This document shows positions 1 to 8,706 of a stretch of 64,000 bases of DNA, piece after piece. The DNA is from UBA8941 sp963780545. Its GTDB lineage: Archaea > Thermoproteota > Bathyarchaeia > TCS64. The stretch covers positions 372,001-436,000 of the forward strand of contig CAWACK010000010.1 of NCBI GenBank assembly GCA_963780545.1, read 5' to 3'. The notes below the pieces were generated by a model. The model ran no database searches, was not told the origin of the DNA, and worked only from the letters and a program-made list of their open reading frames with translations. Both the position numbers and the translations under genes were made by a program. The number at the start of each line of letters is the position of its first letter. Position 1 is the stretch's first letter.

Positions 1-377
1 AGGCCATAAGGTTACTCAAAGGGCTCGGCACGGTCGTGATGGTCGGCGATGGAGTGAACGACGCACCAGCGCTTGCGACTGCCGACGTAGGGATCGCGAT
101 GGGCGCGATGGGTAGCGATGTGGCTCTTGAGACAGCTGACATCGCCCTTATGCAGGACAGGCTCGACAGGATCCCCTACGCAGTGGATCTTAGTCGAGCG
201 ACGATGCACCGAATAAGGGAGAACATCACACTGAGCATTGTAGTGAAGTTGGGTGTCGCATTGCTGGCATTGCCGGGTCTAGTTACACTTTGGATAGCTG
301 TCGCAGTTGGGGACATGGGTCTGAGCCTCATTGTCATTTTGAATGCACTGCGTTTAGGTAGGGTCAGACCCAAGTAG
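1..377 (+). CDS. Zn/Cd/Pb-type P1B ATPase, C-terminal end (partial)
   Basis: The frame is open from the left edge to a TAG at 375-377, so only the last ~125 residues are present. The hinge motif GDGVNDAPAL of P-type ATPases is clear, followed by two hydrophobic segments. The last membrane segment carries a DxG motif (DMGLSL), which in this family marks the Zn2+/Cd2+/Pb2+ exporters (ZntA/CadA) rather than Cu+ pumps. The enzyme uses ATP to move soft divalent metals out across the cytoplasmic membrane. The phosphorylated aspartate and metal-binding CPx segment lie outside the window, so the substrate is inferred from the C-terminal motif only. Confidence 0.9.
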   Translation, partial: AIRLLKGLGTVVMVGDGVNDAPALATADVGIAMGAMGSDVALETADIALMQDRLDRIPYAVDLSRATMHRIRENITLSIVVKLGVALLALPGLVTLWIAVAVGDMGLSLIVILNALRLGRVRPK

Positions 378-510
378 AGCGAGGCCCTTCACTTTCGGGT
401 ATATTAACCTGACCTCAGCTTAGAAAAAGCGTCTTCTTGGAGGGGTTCACCAATCTTTTCGATTCGTCTTAGATACTTTTTCTAATAACTATGATCTGCG
501 CGCACCCCCC

Positions 511-1361
511 TTAGAAGAGGGCAACTATTGCAACGCCAACGACGACAAGGGTGGAACCTAAGGCAATTCTAATTGTGAGTTTTTCATCCCTGAGCATAAT
601 ATGGGTGAAGAGCAGGGCGAAGAGGGGATAGCTGTAGACAATTGTGGTTACGACAGAGACTGGACCAGTCTCCAACGCCTTCATCATAGCGAGCCAGCCG
701 ACGCTACTGAATATGCCCGTTGCAGCGAAATAGCCGAGGCTGAGGCGGCTGATCTTGAGGTCTCGGGTCCTTCCTGTGGCAGCGAGATAGATGGCTATGA
801 AGAGAAGTCCAGCTGCTGCGCCTACTTGGGCGCTGAGGAAGGGGTCGGGCTGGATAGTGACACCAGATTTACTGAAGATGTTGCTCAAGGAGTATGCGAG
901 AGCTGATGCGAGGCCTATGAGAAGGCTCCTCTCGATCTTGAATCCGACTGCACCACTGATTAAGATGACCCCAACTGCTACAGTGACAGCACCGAGAATT
1001 GTGGATACGCCCGGCATCTCCGAGAGAATGACGATGGAGAGCAGTGTCGTGATTACTGGGCTACTCCCTATGAGGGCACTCGTCTTCGCTACACCAATCC
1101 TCCTCATAGCGACGAAGTTGAGAAGCCGTGCCACACCAAGAGAGAGGATGCCACCATTACGAAGAACCCCACTGCAACTATGTTGAGCTGTGGCAACCGC
1201 GTCAGCAGGATCGCGGTGAGTATGACTGCCTGAACCGCTACACTATAAAAGGCGGCAACTATTGGTTTCGAGCCTTTCATTCCCTTGGCTATGAGCACTA
1301 CTCCCAACGCGTTCGTGACGGAGGTGACCAAAGCCAGAGCCTCGAAAAGCAAAGGGATCAA
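511..1361 (-). CDS. DMT/EamA-family membrane transporter, frameshifted
   Basis: Two overlapping frames make one EamA-type permease of about 282 residues. The N-terminal part (1361 down to ~1140) begins MIPLLFEALALVTSV, and the C-terminal part (~1140 down to 511) contains RIGVAKTSALIGSSP and several hydrophobic helices. The frames join within a (AG)4 tract at 1139-1146: removing one dinucleotide restores a continuous reading through ASSLGVARLLNFVAM, which is what the family shows at the loop between helices. The whole stretch (851 nt) is two bases off a multiple of three, as expected. Substrate unknown; EamA proteins export amino acids or other metabolites. It may be a sequencing error or a slippage-inactivated gene. 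A decayed and an intact DMT gene occur at 39.3 and 43.0 kb. Confidence 0.75.
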
Positions 1362-1535
1362 CTACAAACTTGAGCTGGATCTTCTATTAAATCATCCTCC
1401 CCGGTCTTTGTTTATTGCTAACAATAATATGAGATGTTATTCTCGATGTTTCCTTATTGAGTCTTGTCTTACTCTTCAAAGAGTCGGCTTCCACCCTAAA
1501 GGGTTAAAGGCTGGTTTCCTATTCGTTTTGTCGGC

Positions 1536-1907
1536 ATGTCAGACGACGAGCTGGAGAGGCTCAAGCGGAAAAAGCTACAGGAGATGCAACGGCGAATAGC
1601 CACTCAACAGGCTAACCAAGCTGCACAGGCTGCTGCCCAGGAGAAGCCTAAGGAGCAGGACAATAAGCAGATACTCGGCCGAATCTTCGGCGACCGCGCT
1701 TGGGAGGTTTGGAGCGTAGCCTATGAGCAATTTCCACAGGTTATGCCCCAGGTTGAGGCAGCGCTTGTTGATGCGGTAAAGCAGGGGAAGATCGCTGAGA
1801 AAATTGACGGTGGAAGCCTAGCTCAATTCCTACGTCAACTCGGGCTGCCAATCAGACTCAACACCCAGATACGCTACGCGGAACATGGTGAACTTAAAAA
1901 CACTTGA
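1536..1907 (+). CDS. PDCD5/TFAR19-family DNA-binding protein
   Basis: A 123-residue protein matching the archaeal/eukaryotic PDCD5 family. A charged, glutamine- and alanine-rich N-terminal helix (MSDDELERLKRKKL onward) is followed by the conserved core with ILGRIFGDRAWEVW and a C-terminal stretch with LAQFLRQLGLPI. Archaeal members bind DNA non-specifically through a three-helix bundle; the cellular role is not settled. Length is typical (~110-125). The ATG at 1536 fits the family N-terminus. It is monocistronic and convergent with the tungstate transporter operon. A 12-bp perfect palindrome (1950-1961) lies in the gap between the two transcripts. Confidence 0.9.
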   Translation: MSDDELERLKRKKLQEMQRRIATQQANQAAQAAAQEKPKEQDNKQILGRIFGDRAWEVWSVAYEQFPQVMPQVEAALVDAVKQGKIAEKIDGGSLAQFLRQLGLPIRLNTQIRYAEHGELKNT

Positions 1908-1985
1908 GCAGAAGCTAAAGAGTAACGAATAAGTATCTGCTGCAAACATGTAAAATTTTACTCCCATGATAAACAGCTACTATTC

Positions 1986-3011
1986 TTAGAGGAGTTCTAC
2001 CGCAGAAGCCTTGAAGCTCAAATAGACCTCAGAGCCAACGTTGAGATCCATCTCAGCGAGACTACGTTTTGTGATCTGGACAGACCACGCCCTCCCAGCC
2101 TCGACTCTGAGCCTTATCGCCTGATCCGCTTCTTCAACACCTATAACGCGGCCTCTGAACCTGTTCCTGGCGCTCGTCTCGATCGGGGTTTTGGAAACTA
2201 TAATGTCCTCAGGTCTGACCCTTACAGCGACCCTCCCCTCCCTGCCAATGACATAAGCGATCACGACACCGTCCCCAACATCTACCTCCGCTTCGCCATT
2301 CACCATCCGGCTAATGCCTGAGAATACATTGCTGCCAAACCTATTAGCAGCAAGCACCTCAACGCCTCCCTCCGCTACTATGCGCCCTGCCTCAAGTTGG
2401 ATGACCCTCTCGGCTAGGCTACCGACCCTGGCGAGGTCGTGGCTAGCGACGACGACGCATCTTACCCCCGCCTCGCCGGAGATAATGTCGGAGATCACTG
2501 ATGCGTTCGCTGAGTCCAGGTTCGCCGTCGGCTCGTCGAGCAGCAATACCTTGGGCTCCAGAACCAGAGCCCTTGCGAGGGCAACCCTCTGCTGCTCACC
2601 ACCCGAGAGTCGGCGAGCATCCCTAACTTCGAAGCCTGGGAGCCGAACCTTCGCCAGAGTCTCTGAGACCCGCCTCGAGATATCTTCCTCCGATGTACCT
2701 CGGAGTCGGAGGCCATACGCGACGTTCTCAAAAACGGTCCCCCTAATGAATAGGGGCTGTTGAAAGATCATGGTCGCTTCCCGCCTGAGCTCCGACGCCA
2801 CTTGTGAGTTCACCCTCCTTCCTCTCCAAGTAAGCGCTCCAACCGTGGGAATGTCGAGTCCTGCTAGGAGCTTGAGCAGCGTGGTCTTCCCGGCGCCGCT
2901 CTCCCCCACGATTCCGAGAGCCTCCCCCTCTGCGATAGAGAGGTTAATTTTATCTAAAGCGCGTCTTGTGCCATAGCTCCTTCCTGCATCCTCCAACCTG
3001 TATAGTTCCAA
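1986..3011 (-). CDS. tupC: Tungstate ABC transporter ATP-binding protein
   Basis: 341-residue ATPase: Walker A GESGAGKTT (36-44), signature LSGGEQQR (135-142), Walker B with catalytic DE at 159-160, H-loop SHD, and a C-terminal extension after ~270 that looks like a TOBE oxyanion-sensing domain. It energises oxyanion import for the permease encoded just upstream. The frame stays open to 3062, but that would overlap the permease; the TTG at 3011-3009, one base after the permease TAG and preceded by GGGAGG, is the better start. The tungstate assignment rests on the adjoining TupA-type binding protein and the divergent molybdopterin operon; molybdate cannot be excluded. Confidence 0.88.
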   Translation of the reverse strand: MELYRLEDAGRSYGTRRALDKINLSIAEGEALGIVGESGAGKTTLLKLLAGLDIPTVGALTWRGRRVNSQVASELRREATMIFQQPLFIRGTVFENVAYGLRLRGTSEEDISRRVSETLAKVRLPGFEVRDARRLSGGEQQRVALARALVLEPKVLLLDEPTANLDSANASVISDIISGEAGVRCVVVASHDLARVGSLAERVIQLEAGRIVAEGGVEVLAANRFGSNVFSGISRMVNGEAEVDVGDGVVIAYVIGREGRVAVRVRPEDIIVSKTPIETSARNRFRGRVIGVEEADQAIRLRVEAGRAWSVQITKRSLAEMDLNVGSEVYLSFKASAVELL

Positions 3012-3012
3012 C

Positions 3013-3708
3013 CTAGAGCTTCCTCCCAAGCCAGGCGATGAGGAAGTTGAGGGACAATACAACTATCAGGAGGATGAAGCTGAGGGCGAAAGCGAGTCCC
3101 AAATCCCCCATATTCGTCTGTAGGGCGATGGCCGTTGTGAGAACCCGGGTGAGGCCTTCGATGTTCCCACCGATCATCATTGCGACGCCGAGCTCCGCGA
3201 ACGCTCTATTGAAGCTGGAAACTATGGCGAGGGAGACGCCGCCCCAAGCCTCCCTGAGGACTGCTAGAGAGCTCTCGTACTCCGAGGCCCCAAGTGTCCT
3301 CACAAGATCCCTAACACCAACATCCTTTGCCTCCACGGCGCTTGCCACGAAGCTCACAATTATAGGGATTACGAGTATAGCCTCTCCAACGAAGATGCCG
3401 GGCACTGTATAGAGGAGCTGGAGGTAACCCATGGGCCCGCTTCTCGAGAAGAGGATGTAGAGGAAGAGACCCAGCGTCACCGTAGGCACACCGACGAGGG
3501 CGCTGAAGAGGGTCTTGACCGAACCCCTGCCCCTGAAGGACCCCAAGCCTATAGCCACACCAAGAGGTAAACCGACAAGAGACGCAATTCCCGTCGCAGC
3601 GGCAGCCGTCTCGAGGCTTCTCAACGTAATCTGCATCACCTCACTGTCGCCGGAGGCGATGAGGAGAATGCCCTGCCTCAAACCATCGACGATGGGCTGC
3701 CAGCTCAA
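3013..3708 (-). CDS. tupB: Tungstate ABC transporter permease
   Basis: 231 residues with about five membrane helices and a binding-protein-dependent permease loop around LVRTLGASEYESSLAVLREAW (EAA-type loop contacting the ATPase), followed by ELGVAMMIGGNIEG, which is characteristic of TupB-like permeases. The protein forms the membrane channel for tungstate import. It lies between tupA and tupC on one strand; tupC starts one base past its stop, so the two are translationally linked. The ATG at 3708 gives a normal N-terminus. Confidence 0.88.
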   Translation of the reverse strand: MSWQPIVDGLRQGILLIASGDSEVMQITLRSLETAAAATGIASLVGLPLGVAIGLGSFRGRGSVKTLFSALVGVPTVTLGLFLYILFSRSGPMGYLQLLYTVPGIFVGEAILVIPIIVSFVASAVEAKDVGVRDLVRTLGASEYESSLAVLREAWGGVSLAIVSSFNRAFAELGVAMMIGGNIEGLTRVLTTAIALQTNMGDLGLAFALSFILLIVVLSLNFLIAWLGRKL

Positions 3709-3716
3709 AAATAGGT

Positions 3717-3732
3717 CCCCTCAGAAAAGGGG
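3717..3732 (-). promoter_or_regulatory. Small hairpin between tupA and tupB
   Basis: CCCCT (3717-3721) and AGGGG (3728-3732) can pair across a 6-nt loop in the 37-nt gap after the binding-protein gene. Such intercistronic stems can protect the upstream mRNA and give excess binding protein. The stem is short, so this is only a suggestion. Confidence 0.25.
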
Positions 3733-3745
3733 GAGTTCAACTCCT

Positions 3746-4759
3746 TTATTTGTATAGGTCGCCGGCGTTGAGCCTATACTGCGGTGGGCATTCGGATCCT
3801 TGGATATAGGCGTAGGCTTCCACCCACTGGATGATCGTCGTGTTCGATCCCGTATTAAGCGTCGTGACCCAAGGCTTGAAGACCGACTGGCCGTTGACGC
3901 CGAAGTTGGCGAAGAGACTCTGCCCCTCATTCGAGACCATATATCTAAGTAGCGTCATCGAGGCGTTGTAGTTGCCGCGGCTATTCTTTGACGGGTTACA
4001 AACGATTACCGAATAGACGTTAAGGAGGTTCTTCTCGGGTGCCACTACCTGAACAAGTTGGATGTTGTTGTTAGCTGTGTTTGTGAGGAAGCTCGCGATG
4101 TCAGATAATGTGTAGCCGTTTTTCTGGTTTGCGAGCTGCAGTGTCGCCGTCATCCCGGCTCCAGCCGATAAGTACCAGGGGCTCCCATTCGGTGCCTTCT
4201 GCGCCTTCAACTGGCTTAGAGTCAACCCAGTTAGCTTCCAGAGTGCTATCTCCTTAGTGTTGGTCCCCGAGCCATCGCCCCTACTGACCCAGATTGCTGT
4301 TCCATTGGCCCCGTAAGCCGCAATCTTCTTCATCGCATCTACAGCGCTCAGGCCCTTCACATGGGCGGGGTCGGATGCTGGACCGACGATGATGAAGAAG
4401 TTGTAGGCCACAATCTTCCTGTTGACGCCGGTACCGTTACTGAGAAACACCGCCTCAGACGACGGAGCGTGGACGAAGACGAGGTCCGCGTCCCCTCTGG
4501 CAGCCGTCGCCAACGCCAGCCCTGTACCCTGGCTGATGAAGCTCACGTTGTACTGTGGGTACTTGGTCTCAAAGTTCTTCTTAAGGACGGAGAGGAAGCC
4601 GGTCTCATAGAGGCTCGTTGTAGTCGAGACTATTAGCTGTGTCTTGCCGGGGGCTGGGCGGTTGAAGTACCAAACGGCGCCCACAAGCGCGATGACAACG
4701 ACGACGGCCAGTATGATGGCTGTCTTCTGATTCATAGACATACTCTTTTTCTCAGCCAT
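3746..4759 (-). CDS. tupA: Tungstate-binding lipoprotein-like/anchored protein TupA
   Basis: About 337 residues. A basic N-terminus is followed by one hydrophobic segment (ILAVVVVIALVGAVWYF) that anchors it outside the membrane; no lipobox cysteine is seen. The mature part starts LIVSTTTSLYETGFL and contains SQGTGLALATAARGDADLVF and VHAPSSEAVF, the STTTS, GTG and HAPS elements of the TupA family that bind the oxyanion. It captures tungstate for TupBC. The open frame begins at 4765, but the ATG at 4759 has GGTGAT five bases upstream and is preferred. It is divergent from moaA, linking metal uptake to cofactor synthesis. Confidence 0.88.
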   Translation of the reverse strand: MAEKKSMSMNQKTAIILAVVVVIALVGAVWYFNRPAPGKTQLIVSTTTSLYETGFLSVLKKNFETKYPQYNVSFISQGTGLALATAARGDADLVFVHAPSSEAVFLSNGTGVNRKIVAYNFFIIVGPASDPAHVKGLSAVDAMKKIAAYGANGTAIWVSRGDGSGTNTKEIALWKLTGLTLSQLKAQKAPNGSPWYLSAGAGMTATLQLANQKNGYTLSDIASFLTNTANNNIQLVQVVAPEKNLLNVYSVIVCNPSKNSRGNYNASMTLLRYMVSNEGQSLFANFGVNGQSVFKPWVTTLNTGSNTTIIQWVEAYAYIQGSECPPQYRLNAGDLYK

Positions 4760-4765
4760 AAACAA

Positions 4766-4844
4766 TCACCCTTCTATCGAAAGGTCTAATTCTACATATC
4801 GGATAAACTTTCCGTTATGCATATGTATTCACAACCATTTTAGG
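4766..4844. promoter_or_regulatory. Divergent tupA/moaA promoter region
   Basis: About 80 bp separate the divergent tungstate-uptake and cofactor operons. It holds CGGA(N7)TCCG at 4800-4814 and an AT-rich stretch with ATGCATATGTAT. A shared operator is possible, but no recognised ModE/TupR consensus was found. Confidence 0.3.
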
Positions 4845-5801
4845 TTGCCAAAGCGCCGATATGAGGCGAGAATCCGATTGGAACCCCTAGTAGACCCCAC
4901 GGGGAGGGCGGTGACTAGCCTCCGCGTCAGCGTAACCCAGAGGTGTAATCTCGCCTGCTTCTTTTGTCACCGCGAGGGGGAGCACGCTCCGGGGAAGGAG
5001 ATGACGCCTCTGGAGATTGGGCGCATTGTCCAGGTAGCCGCAGGGCTAGGGGTCACTAAGGTCAAGGTCACCGGCGGCGAGCCCCTCATGCGAGACGACA
5101 TAGTCGATGTAATCCGCCTAATCGCCCCCCATGTCAAGGAAGTCTCAATGACCACAAACGCTCTACTCCTACCAGAGAAAGCGAAAGCTCTGAAAAATGC
5201 AGGTCTCAGCAGGGTCAACATTAGCTTACACAGTCTCAGGAGAGAAATCGTTAAGAGAATCGCGGGTGTCGACTGCCTCGATCAGGTGAAGGCTGGAATA
5301 GAGGCTGCGTCAGAGGCGGGGCTTAAGCCCATTAAATTAAACTTCGTCGTAATGAGGGGGCTAAACTCCGACGAGATACCAGAGATGCTTCACCTCTCAG
5401 CAGAGAGTGGAGCCATCCTCCAACTCATCGAGTACCAGCGCCTAGAGCGTGGCATCGAGAATTGGGGAGACCTCTACTACGATCTCACCCCGCTGGAGAA
5501 GCGGTGGGACCAAGAAGCTGTGAGGGTCGTGGAGCAGGTGATGCACCGGAGAAAAAGATACACCCTTGCCGACGGGGCCACCGTGGAGATCGTCCGTCCC
5601 ATCCACAACACTGTATTCTGCGCCAACTGTAATAGGCTACGCCTTACTAGCGACGGTAGTCTAAAACCCTGCCTCATGAGAGGAGACAACCTAGTCCCAC
5701 TGGTACAACTCTTAAGGAGGGGCGCACCAGAGGAGGAACTTGTTGAGGCCTTCAGGCTCGCGACGAGCCGGAGAATCCCATACTGGAGGGAAGGGAACTG
5801 A
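4845..5801 (+). CDS. moaA: GTP 3',8-cyclase MoaA (molybdopterin step 1)
   Basis: Radical-SAM enzyme converting GTP to 3',8-cyclo-GTP. The SAM cluster is C34-x3-C38-x2-C41 (CNLACFFC), GGEPL follows, and the second Fe4S4 site that binds GTP is C259-x2-C262-x13-C276. At 318 residues it is normal in length. The family's C-terminal double glycine is not present; the protein ends WREGN, which is odd because that tail matters in bacterial MoaA. The TTG at 4845 is used; a second TTG at 4878 (before GAACCC) is also possible. First gene of a moaA-D-E-C-B-moeA operon with overlapping or near-touching genes. Confidence 0.93.
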   Translation: MPKRRYEARIRLEPLVDPTGRAVTSLRVSVTQRCNLACFFCHREGEHAPGKEMTPLEIGRIVQVAAGLGVTKVKVTGGEPLMRDDIVDVIRLIAPHVKEVSMTTNALLLPEKAKALKNAGLSRVNISLHSLRREIVKRIAGVDCLDQVKAGIEAASEAGLKPIKLNFVVMRGLNSDEIPEMLHLSAESGAILQLIEYQRLERGIENWGDLYYDLTPLEKRWDQEAVRVVEQVMHRRKRYTLADGATVEIVRPIHNTVFCANCNRLRLTSDGSLKPCLMRGDNLVPLVQLLRRGAPEEELVEAFRLATSRRIPYWREGN

Positions 5802-5809
5802 AGATCAGA

Positions 5810-6043
5810 GTGCGCTACTTCGCAAGCATCCGAGAGTGGACGGGGCTAAAGGAGGAGGAACTCGACATTCCAGACGGCGTCACCGCCGAAACGCTTAAGG
5901 ATATCGTGCAGACCCGCCACAGAAAGCTCGACCTCCAGGAGGGGGGAATCCTAGTCGCTGTTAACGGCAGCTTCATCGAACCAACCCGCGTCATCAAACA
6001 AGGGGATGAAGTCGCCCTCTTCCCGCCCGTCAGTGGAGGTTAA
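5810..6043 (+). CDS. moaD: Molybdopterin synthase small subunit MoaD
   Basis: A 77-residue ubiquitin-fold sulfur carrier ending PPVSGG; the terminal Gly-Gly is the site that is adenylylated and thiocarboxylated before sulfur transfer to precursor Z together with MoaE. The annotated GTG at 5810 gives MRYFASIREW, but the same frame extends four codons upstream to a CTG at 5798 that overlaps the moaA stop (CTGA) and sits at normal distance from GGAGG at 5784-5788, giving a more family-like start (KIRVRYFA). No MoeB-type activating enzyme is in this cluster, so activation must be encoded elsewhere. Confidence 0.9.
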   Translation: MRYFASIREWTGLKEEELDIPDGVTAETLKDIVQTRHRKLDLQEGGILVAVNGSFIEPTRVIKQGDEVALFPPVSGG

Positions 6044-6046
6044 ACC

Positions 6047-6463
6047 TTGATCAAGATGATACGGGACGACTTCAGTCTCGACGAAGAGTTGAAACTTTTA
6101 AAGAAGCCTTCGGTGGGTGGCATCGTCACCTTCGTAGGCACCGTTCGAGCCAACTCCGATGGGGAACAGGTGGACCAAATGGAGATAGAGGTCTACCCAG
6201 AGATGGCTGAAAAACAACTTGAGGATATTAGACTAGAGGCCATAAAGAAGTTTGACGCCGAGGATATACACATCATTCACAGATATGGAAACCTCCGAGT
6301 TGGGGACAACATAGTCCTCGTAGCTGTCTCTGCCGGCCACAGGGCAGAGGCATTCGACGCCTGCAGATATGTAATAGATGAATTAAAGAAGCGGGTTCCA
6401 ATCTGGAAGAGGGAGTACACTCCTTCAGGGACCCGCTGGGTGGAGGTTGGCAGACCTGAGTAA
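6047..6463 (+). CDS. moaE: Molybdopterin synthase catalytic subunit MoaE
   Basis: 138 residues. Shows GGIVTFVGTVR near the N-terminus, the HRYGNLRVGDNIVLVAV strand and the C-terminal KKRVPIWKREY motif with the lysine and KxE residues that take part in inserting two sulfurs into precursor Z. Starts with TTG three bases after moaD, and its end overlaps the moaC start by 17 bases, so moaD-moaE-moaC are translationally coupled. Confidence 0.93.
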   Translation: MIKMIRDDFSLDEELKLLKKPSVGGIVTFVGTVRANSDGEQVDQMEIEVYPEMAEKQLEDIRLEAIKKFDAEDIHIIHRYGNLRVGDNIVLVAVSAGHRAEAFDACRYVIDELKKRVPIWKREYTPSGTRWVEVGRPE

Positions 6464-6911
6464 AATAGATCCTTTCGAAATGGTGGATATAACCACCAAG
6501 GAAGTCATACCACGCACAGCAGAGGCAGTCGGCGTGATACATCTCAAGAGGGAGACAGTCACAGCCATGAAATTGGGGAAGATGAAGAAAGGTGACCCAC
6601 TAGCAGTCGCCGAGATAGCCAGCATACAGGCCGTCAAGAGGACGCCGGACCTCATACCAATGTGCCATCAGGTACCCATCTCCTCCGTGAACACCGAGTT
6701 CACACTTGGCCAAGACCACATCGAAGCAAGGTGTCGAGTCTCCGCCACTTACAAAACGGGGGTCGAGATGGAGGCTCTAACAGGTGTCTCAGTCGCCCTT
6801 CTCACAATCTGGGATATGGTCAAATACATGGAGAAGGACGAGGCGGGGCAGTACCCATCCACGAAGATCACCGACATCAAAGTATTTGAGAAGAGGAAAG
6901 GGAAAACATGA
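6447..6911 (+). CDS. moaC: Cyclic pyranopterin monophosphate synthase MoaC
   Basis: 154 residues. MVDITTKEVIPRTAEA near the start, IPMCHQVPIS in the middle and TGVEMEALTGVSVALLTIWDM near the end are the conserved active-site segments of MoaC, which turns cyclo-GTP into cyclic pyranopterin monophosphate. TTG start inside the end of moaE; its TGA overlaps the next ATG. Confidence 0.94.
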   Translation: MADLSKIDPFEMVDITTKEVIPRTAEAVGVIHLKRETVTAMKLGKMKKGDPLAVAEIASIQAVKRTPDLIPMCHQVPISSVNTEFTLGQDHIEARCRVSATYKTGVEMEALTGVSVALLTIWDMVKYMEKDEAGQYPSTKITDIKVFEKRKGKT

Positions 6912-7408
6912 GCGAGCACCCAACTAACAAAAAGACACTGACAACATTCGCCCTCATCGTGACAAGCGACACCCGAACTGAGAGAGAAGACGAAACTGGG
7001 AGAATCGCCGTCGCTCTCATCGAGGGGGACGGACACAGAGTCATTAGCCACACCATCATCCCCAACAACGATGAGGAGATCAGGTCGGAGGTCGAAAGGA
7101 TGCTCTTCGACGACGCCGTCGAGGTCATAGTGACGAGCGGCGGAACTGGCATTAGCCCCAAGGACAGGACAATCTCCGCCGTATCCCCCCTACTCGAGAA
7201 GGAGATGCCTGGCTTTGGTGAACTCTTCCGTAAACTCAGCTACGACGAGGTCGGGGGAGCCGCAATCATGAGCCGCGCCACCGCGGGTATTGCCAACGGG
7301 AAGCTCATCTTCTGCCTCCCCGGCTCACGAAACGCTATGAAAATTGCCCTCATGAAGATCATATTGCCAAATGTTGGGCACATGCAGTGGGAGCTAAGCA
7401 GAAAATGA
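6908..7408 (+). CDS. moaB: Molybdopterin adenylyltransferase-type protein MoaB/MogA
   Basis: 166 residues with LIVTSDTR, the TSGGTGISPKDRT loop that binds molybdopterin phosphate, and a C-terminal LPGSRNAMKIAL. Archaeal MoaB adenylylates molybdopterin before metal insertion by MoeA. ATGA overlaps connect it to moaC upstream and moeA downstream. Confidence 0.92.
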   Translation: MSEHPTNKKTLTTFALIVTSDTRTEREDETGRIAVALIEGDGHRVISHTIIPNNDEEIRSEVERMLFDDAVEVIVTSGGTGISPKDRTISAVSPLLEKEMPGFGELFRKLSYDEVGGAAIMSRATAGIANGKLIFCLPGSRNAMKIALMKIILPNVGHMQWELSRK

Positions 7409-8610
7409 AGCCCTTTGGGAAGCTGATGACGCGACTCGAGGCTATGCGCCTCATAAACGAGAACGTAAATAGGATCGGACGCATCGAAGACGTGGCAATA
7501 GACGAGGCAGTTGGAAGGGTTCTAGCCGAGGACATCGTCGCAGGGTTCAATGTTCCTCCCTTCAACAGGAGCTCCATGGATGGCTACGCCGTTAAAGCGA
7601 GGGACACCGTTGGGGCGTCATTTAAGCCTGTGAAGCTCAAACTCATTGGAGCTCGCCATGCTGGAGAAATCTACGATGGCATCATCAGCGACGGGGAGTG
7701 CATCGAGATCGCCACAGGCGCCCCTATTCCTGGAAGCGCCGATGCCGTCGTAATGGTGGAGTATACTAAGTTAGCCAACGATATGGTTGAGATTCAGAGG
7801 GAGGCGAAGCCCGGGGACAACATATCACCAGAGGGGGAGGACATCGTGAAGGGCGAGGTCGTCATCAAGGCCAACGAGGTTATGACGCCGGGTAAGATCG
7901 GCGTCATCGCCGCCCTAGGCTTACCCAGCGTCAAGGCATACGCGAAACCACAAGTGGTAGTCTACTCCACAGGCAACGAGATCATCCCCCAGGGGACTCC
8001 GCTGAAGCCAGGGCAGGTCTACGACATCAACAGCTACACGCTGACAGCGGTCATCTCCTCGAATGGCTGTATCCCCGTCCGGCGAGGCTTAGTGAAGGAC
8101 GACCCCGAGGCTATAGTGAAGGCGGTGAAGGAGGCCACAGCATACGACGTAGCTGTATTCAGCGGCGGGAGCAGTGTAGGAACTAAGGATCTCTTGGCTG
8201 GGGTAATCGGGAAACTGGGTGAGGTTCACTTCCACGGCCTCAGGGTGAAGCCTGGGAAGCCCACACTCTTCGGGGAGGTTGGGGGGACCCCAATCTTTGG
8301 TATGCCTGGCTACTCTACTAGTTGTCTTAATAACGCCTACGTCTTCCTGGTGCCAGCGCTTCGGAAGGTAGCTGGGTTGCCTCCCGCTGAGCTGAGGACC
8401 GTTAAGGCGAGGCTTAGTAAACCCATCAAGGCGGAAGGGGAGAGGGAGCAGTTTTACTCAGTCCGAGTTGAGGGCAGTGAGGCGATCCCCGTCTTTAAAC
8501 AGAGTGGGGACATTACTAGTATGGCTTATGCTAGTGGCTACATCATAATCCCAATAGGCACCAGACTCATCGAAGCCGGAACCGAGGTCACCGTCAATAT
8601 TATACTCTGA
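7405..8610 (+). CDS. moeA: Molybdopterin molybdenum/tungsten-transferase MoeA
   Basis: 401 residues. Contains the MoeA hallmarks NRSSMDGYAV, GAPIPGSADAVV, GNEI, VFSGGSSVGTKD and GMPGYSTS, and a C-terminal barrel (residues ~330-401). MoeA puts the metal into adenylylated molybdopterin. The frame is open to a GTG at 7387, but the ATG at 7405 forms an ATGA overlap with the moaB stop and is preferred. Last gene of the operon; with tupABC opposite, tungsten is the likely metal. No mobA is seen, which fits a cofactor without added nucleotide, as in archaeal tungsten oxidoreductases. Confidence 0.92.
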   Translation: MKPFGKLMTRLEAMRLINENVNRIGRIEDVAIDEAVGRVLAEDIVAGFNVPPFNRSSMDGYAVKARDTVGASFKPVKLKLIGARHAGEIYDGIISDGECIEIATGAPIPGSADAVVMVEYTKLANDMVEIQREAKPGDNISPEGEDIVKGEVVIKANEVMTPGKIGVIAALGLPSVKAYAKPQVVVYSTGNEIIPQGTPLKPGQVYDINSYTLTAVISSNGCIPVRRGLVKDDPEAIVKAVKEATAYDVAVFSGGSSVGTKDLLAGVIGKLGEVHFHGLRVKPGKPTLFGEVGGTPIFGMPGYSTSCLNNAYVFLVPALRKVAGLPPAELRTVKARLSKPIKAEGEREQFYSVRVEGSEAIPVFKQSGDITSMAYASGYIIIPIGTRLIEAGTEVTVNIIL

Positions 8611-8706
8611 AGCGCAAGCCTGAAATTGGTTGGAACTCCCGGAACTCCTGGTTTAATGTAGAATCTTCATAAGTTAAGGTTTCCCTGCAGTCGGATAGGT
8701 CGTTGC

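Noticed and set aside
1950..1961. Palindrome GTAAAATTTTAC as an operator
   Set aside because: It sits between two converging gene ends, where a regulatory site is unlikely; AT-rich and possibly part of termination.
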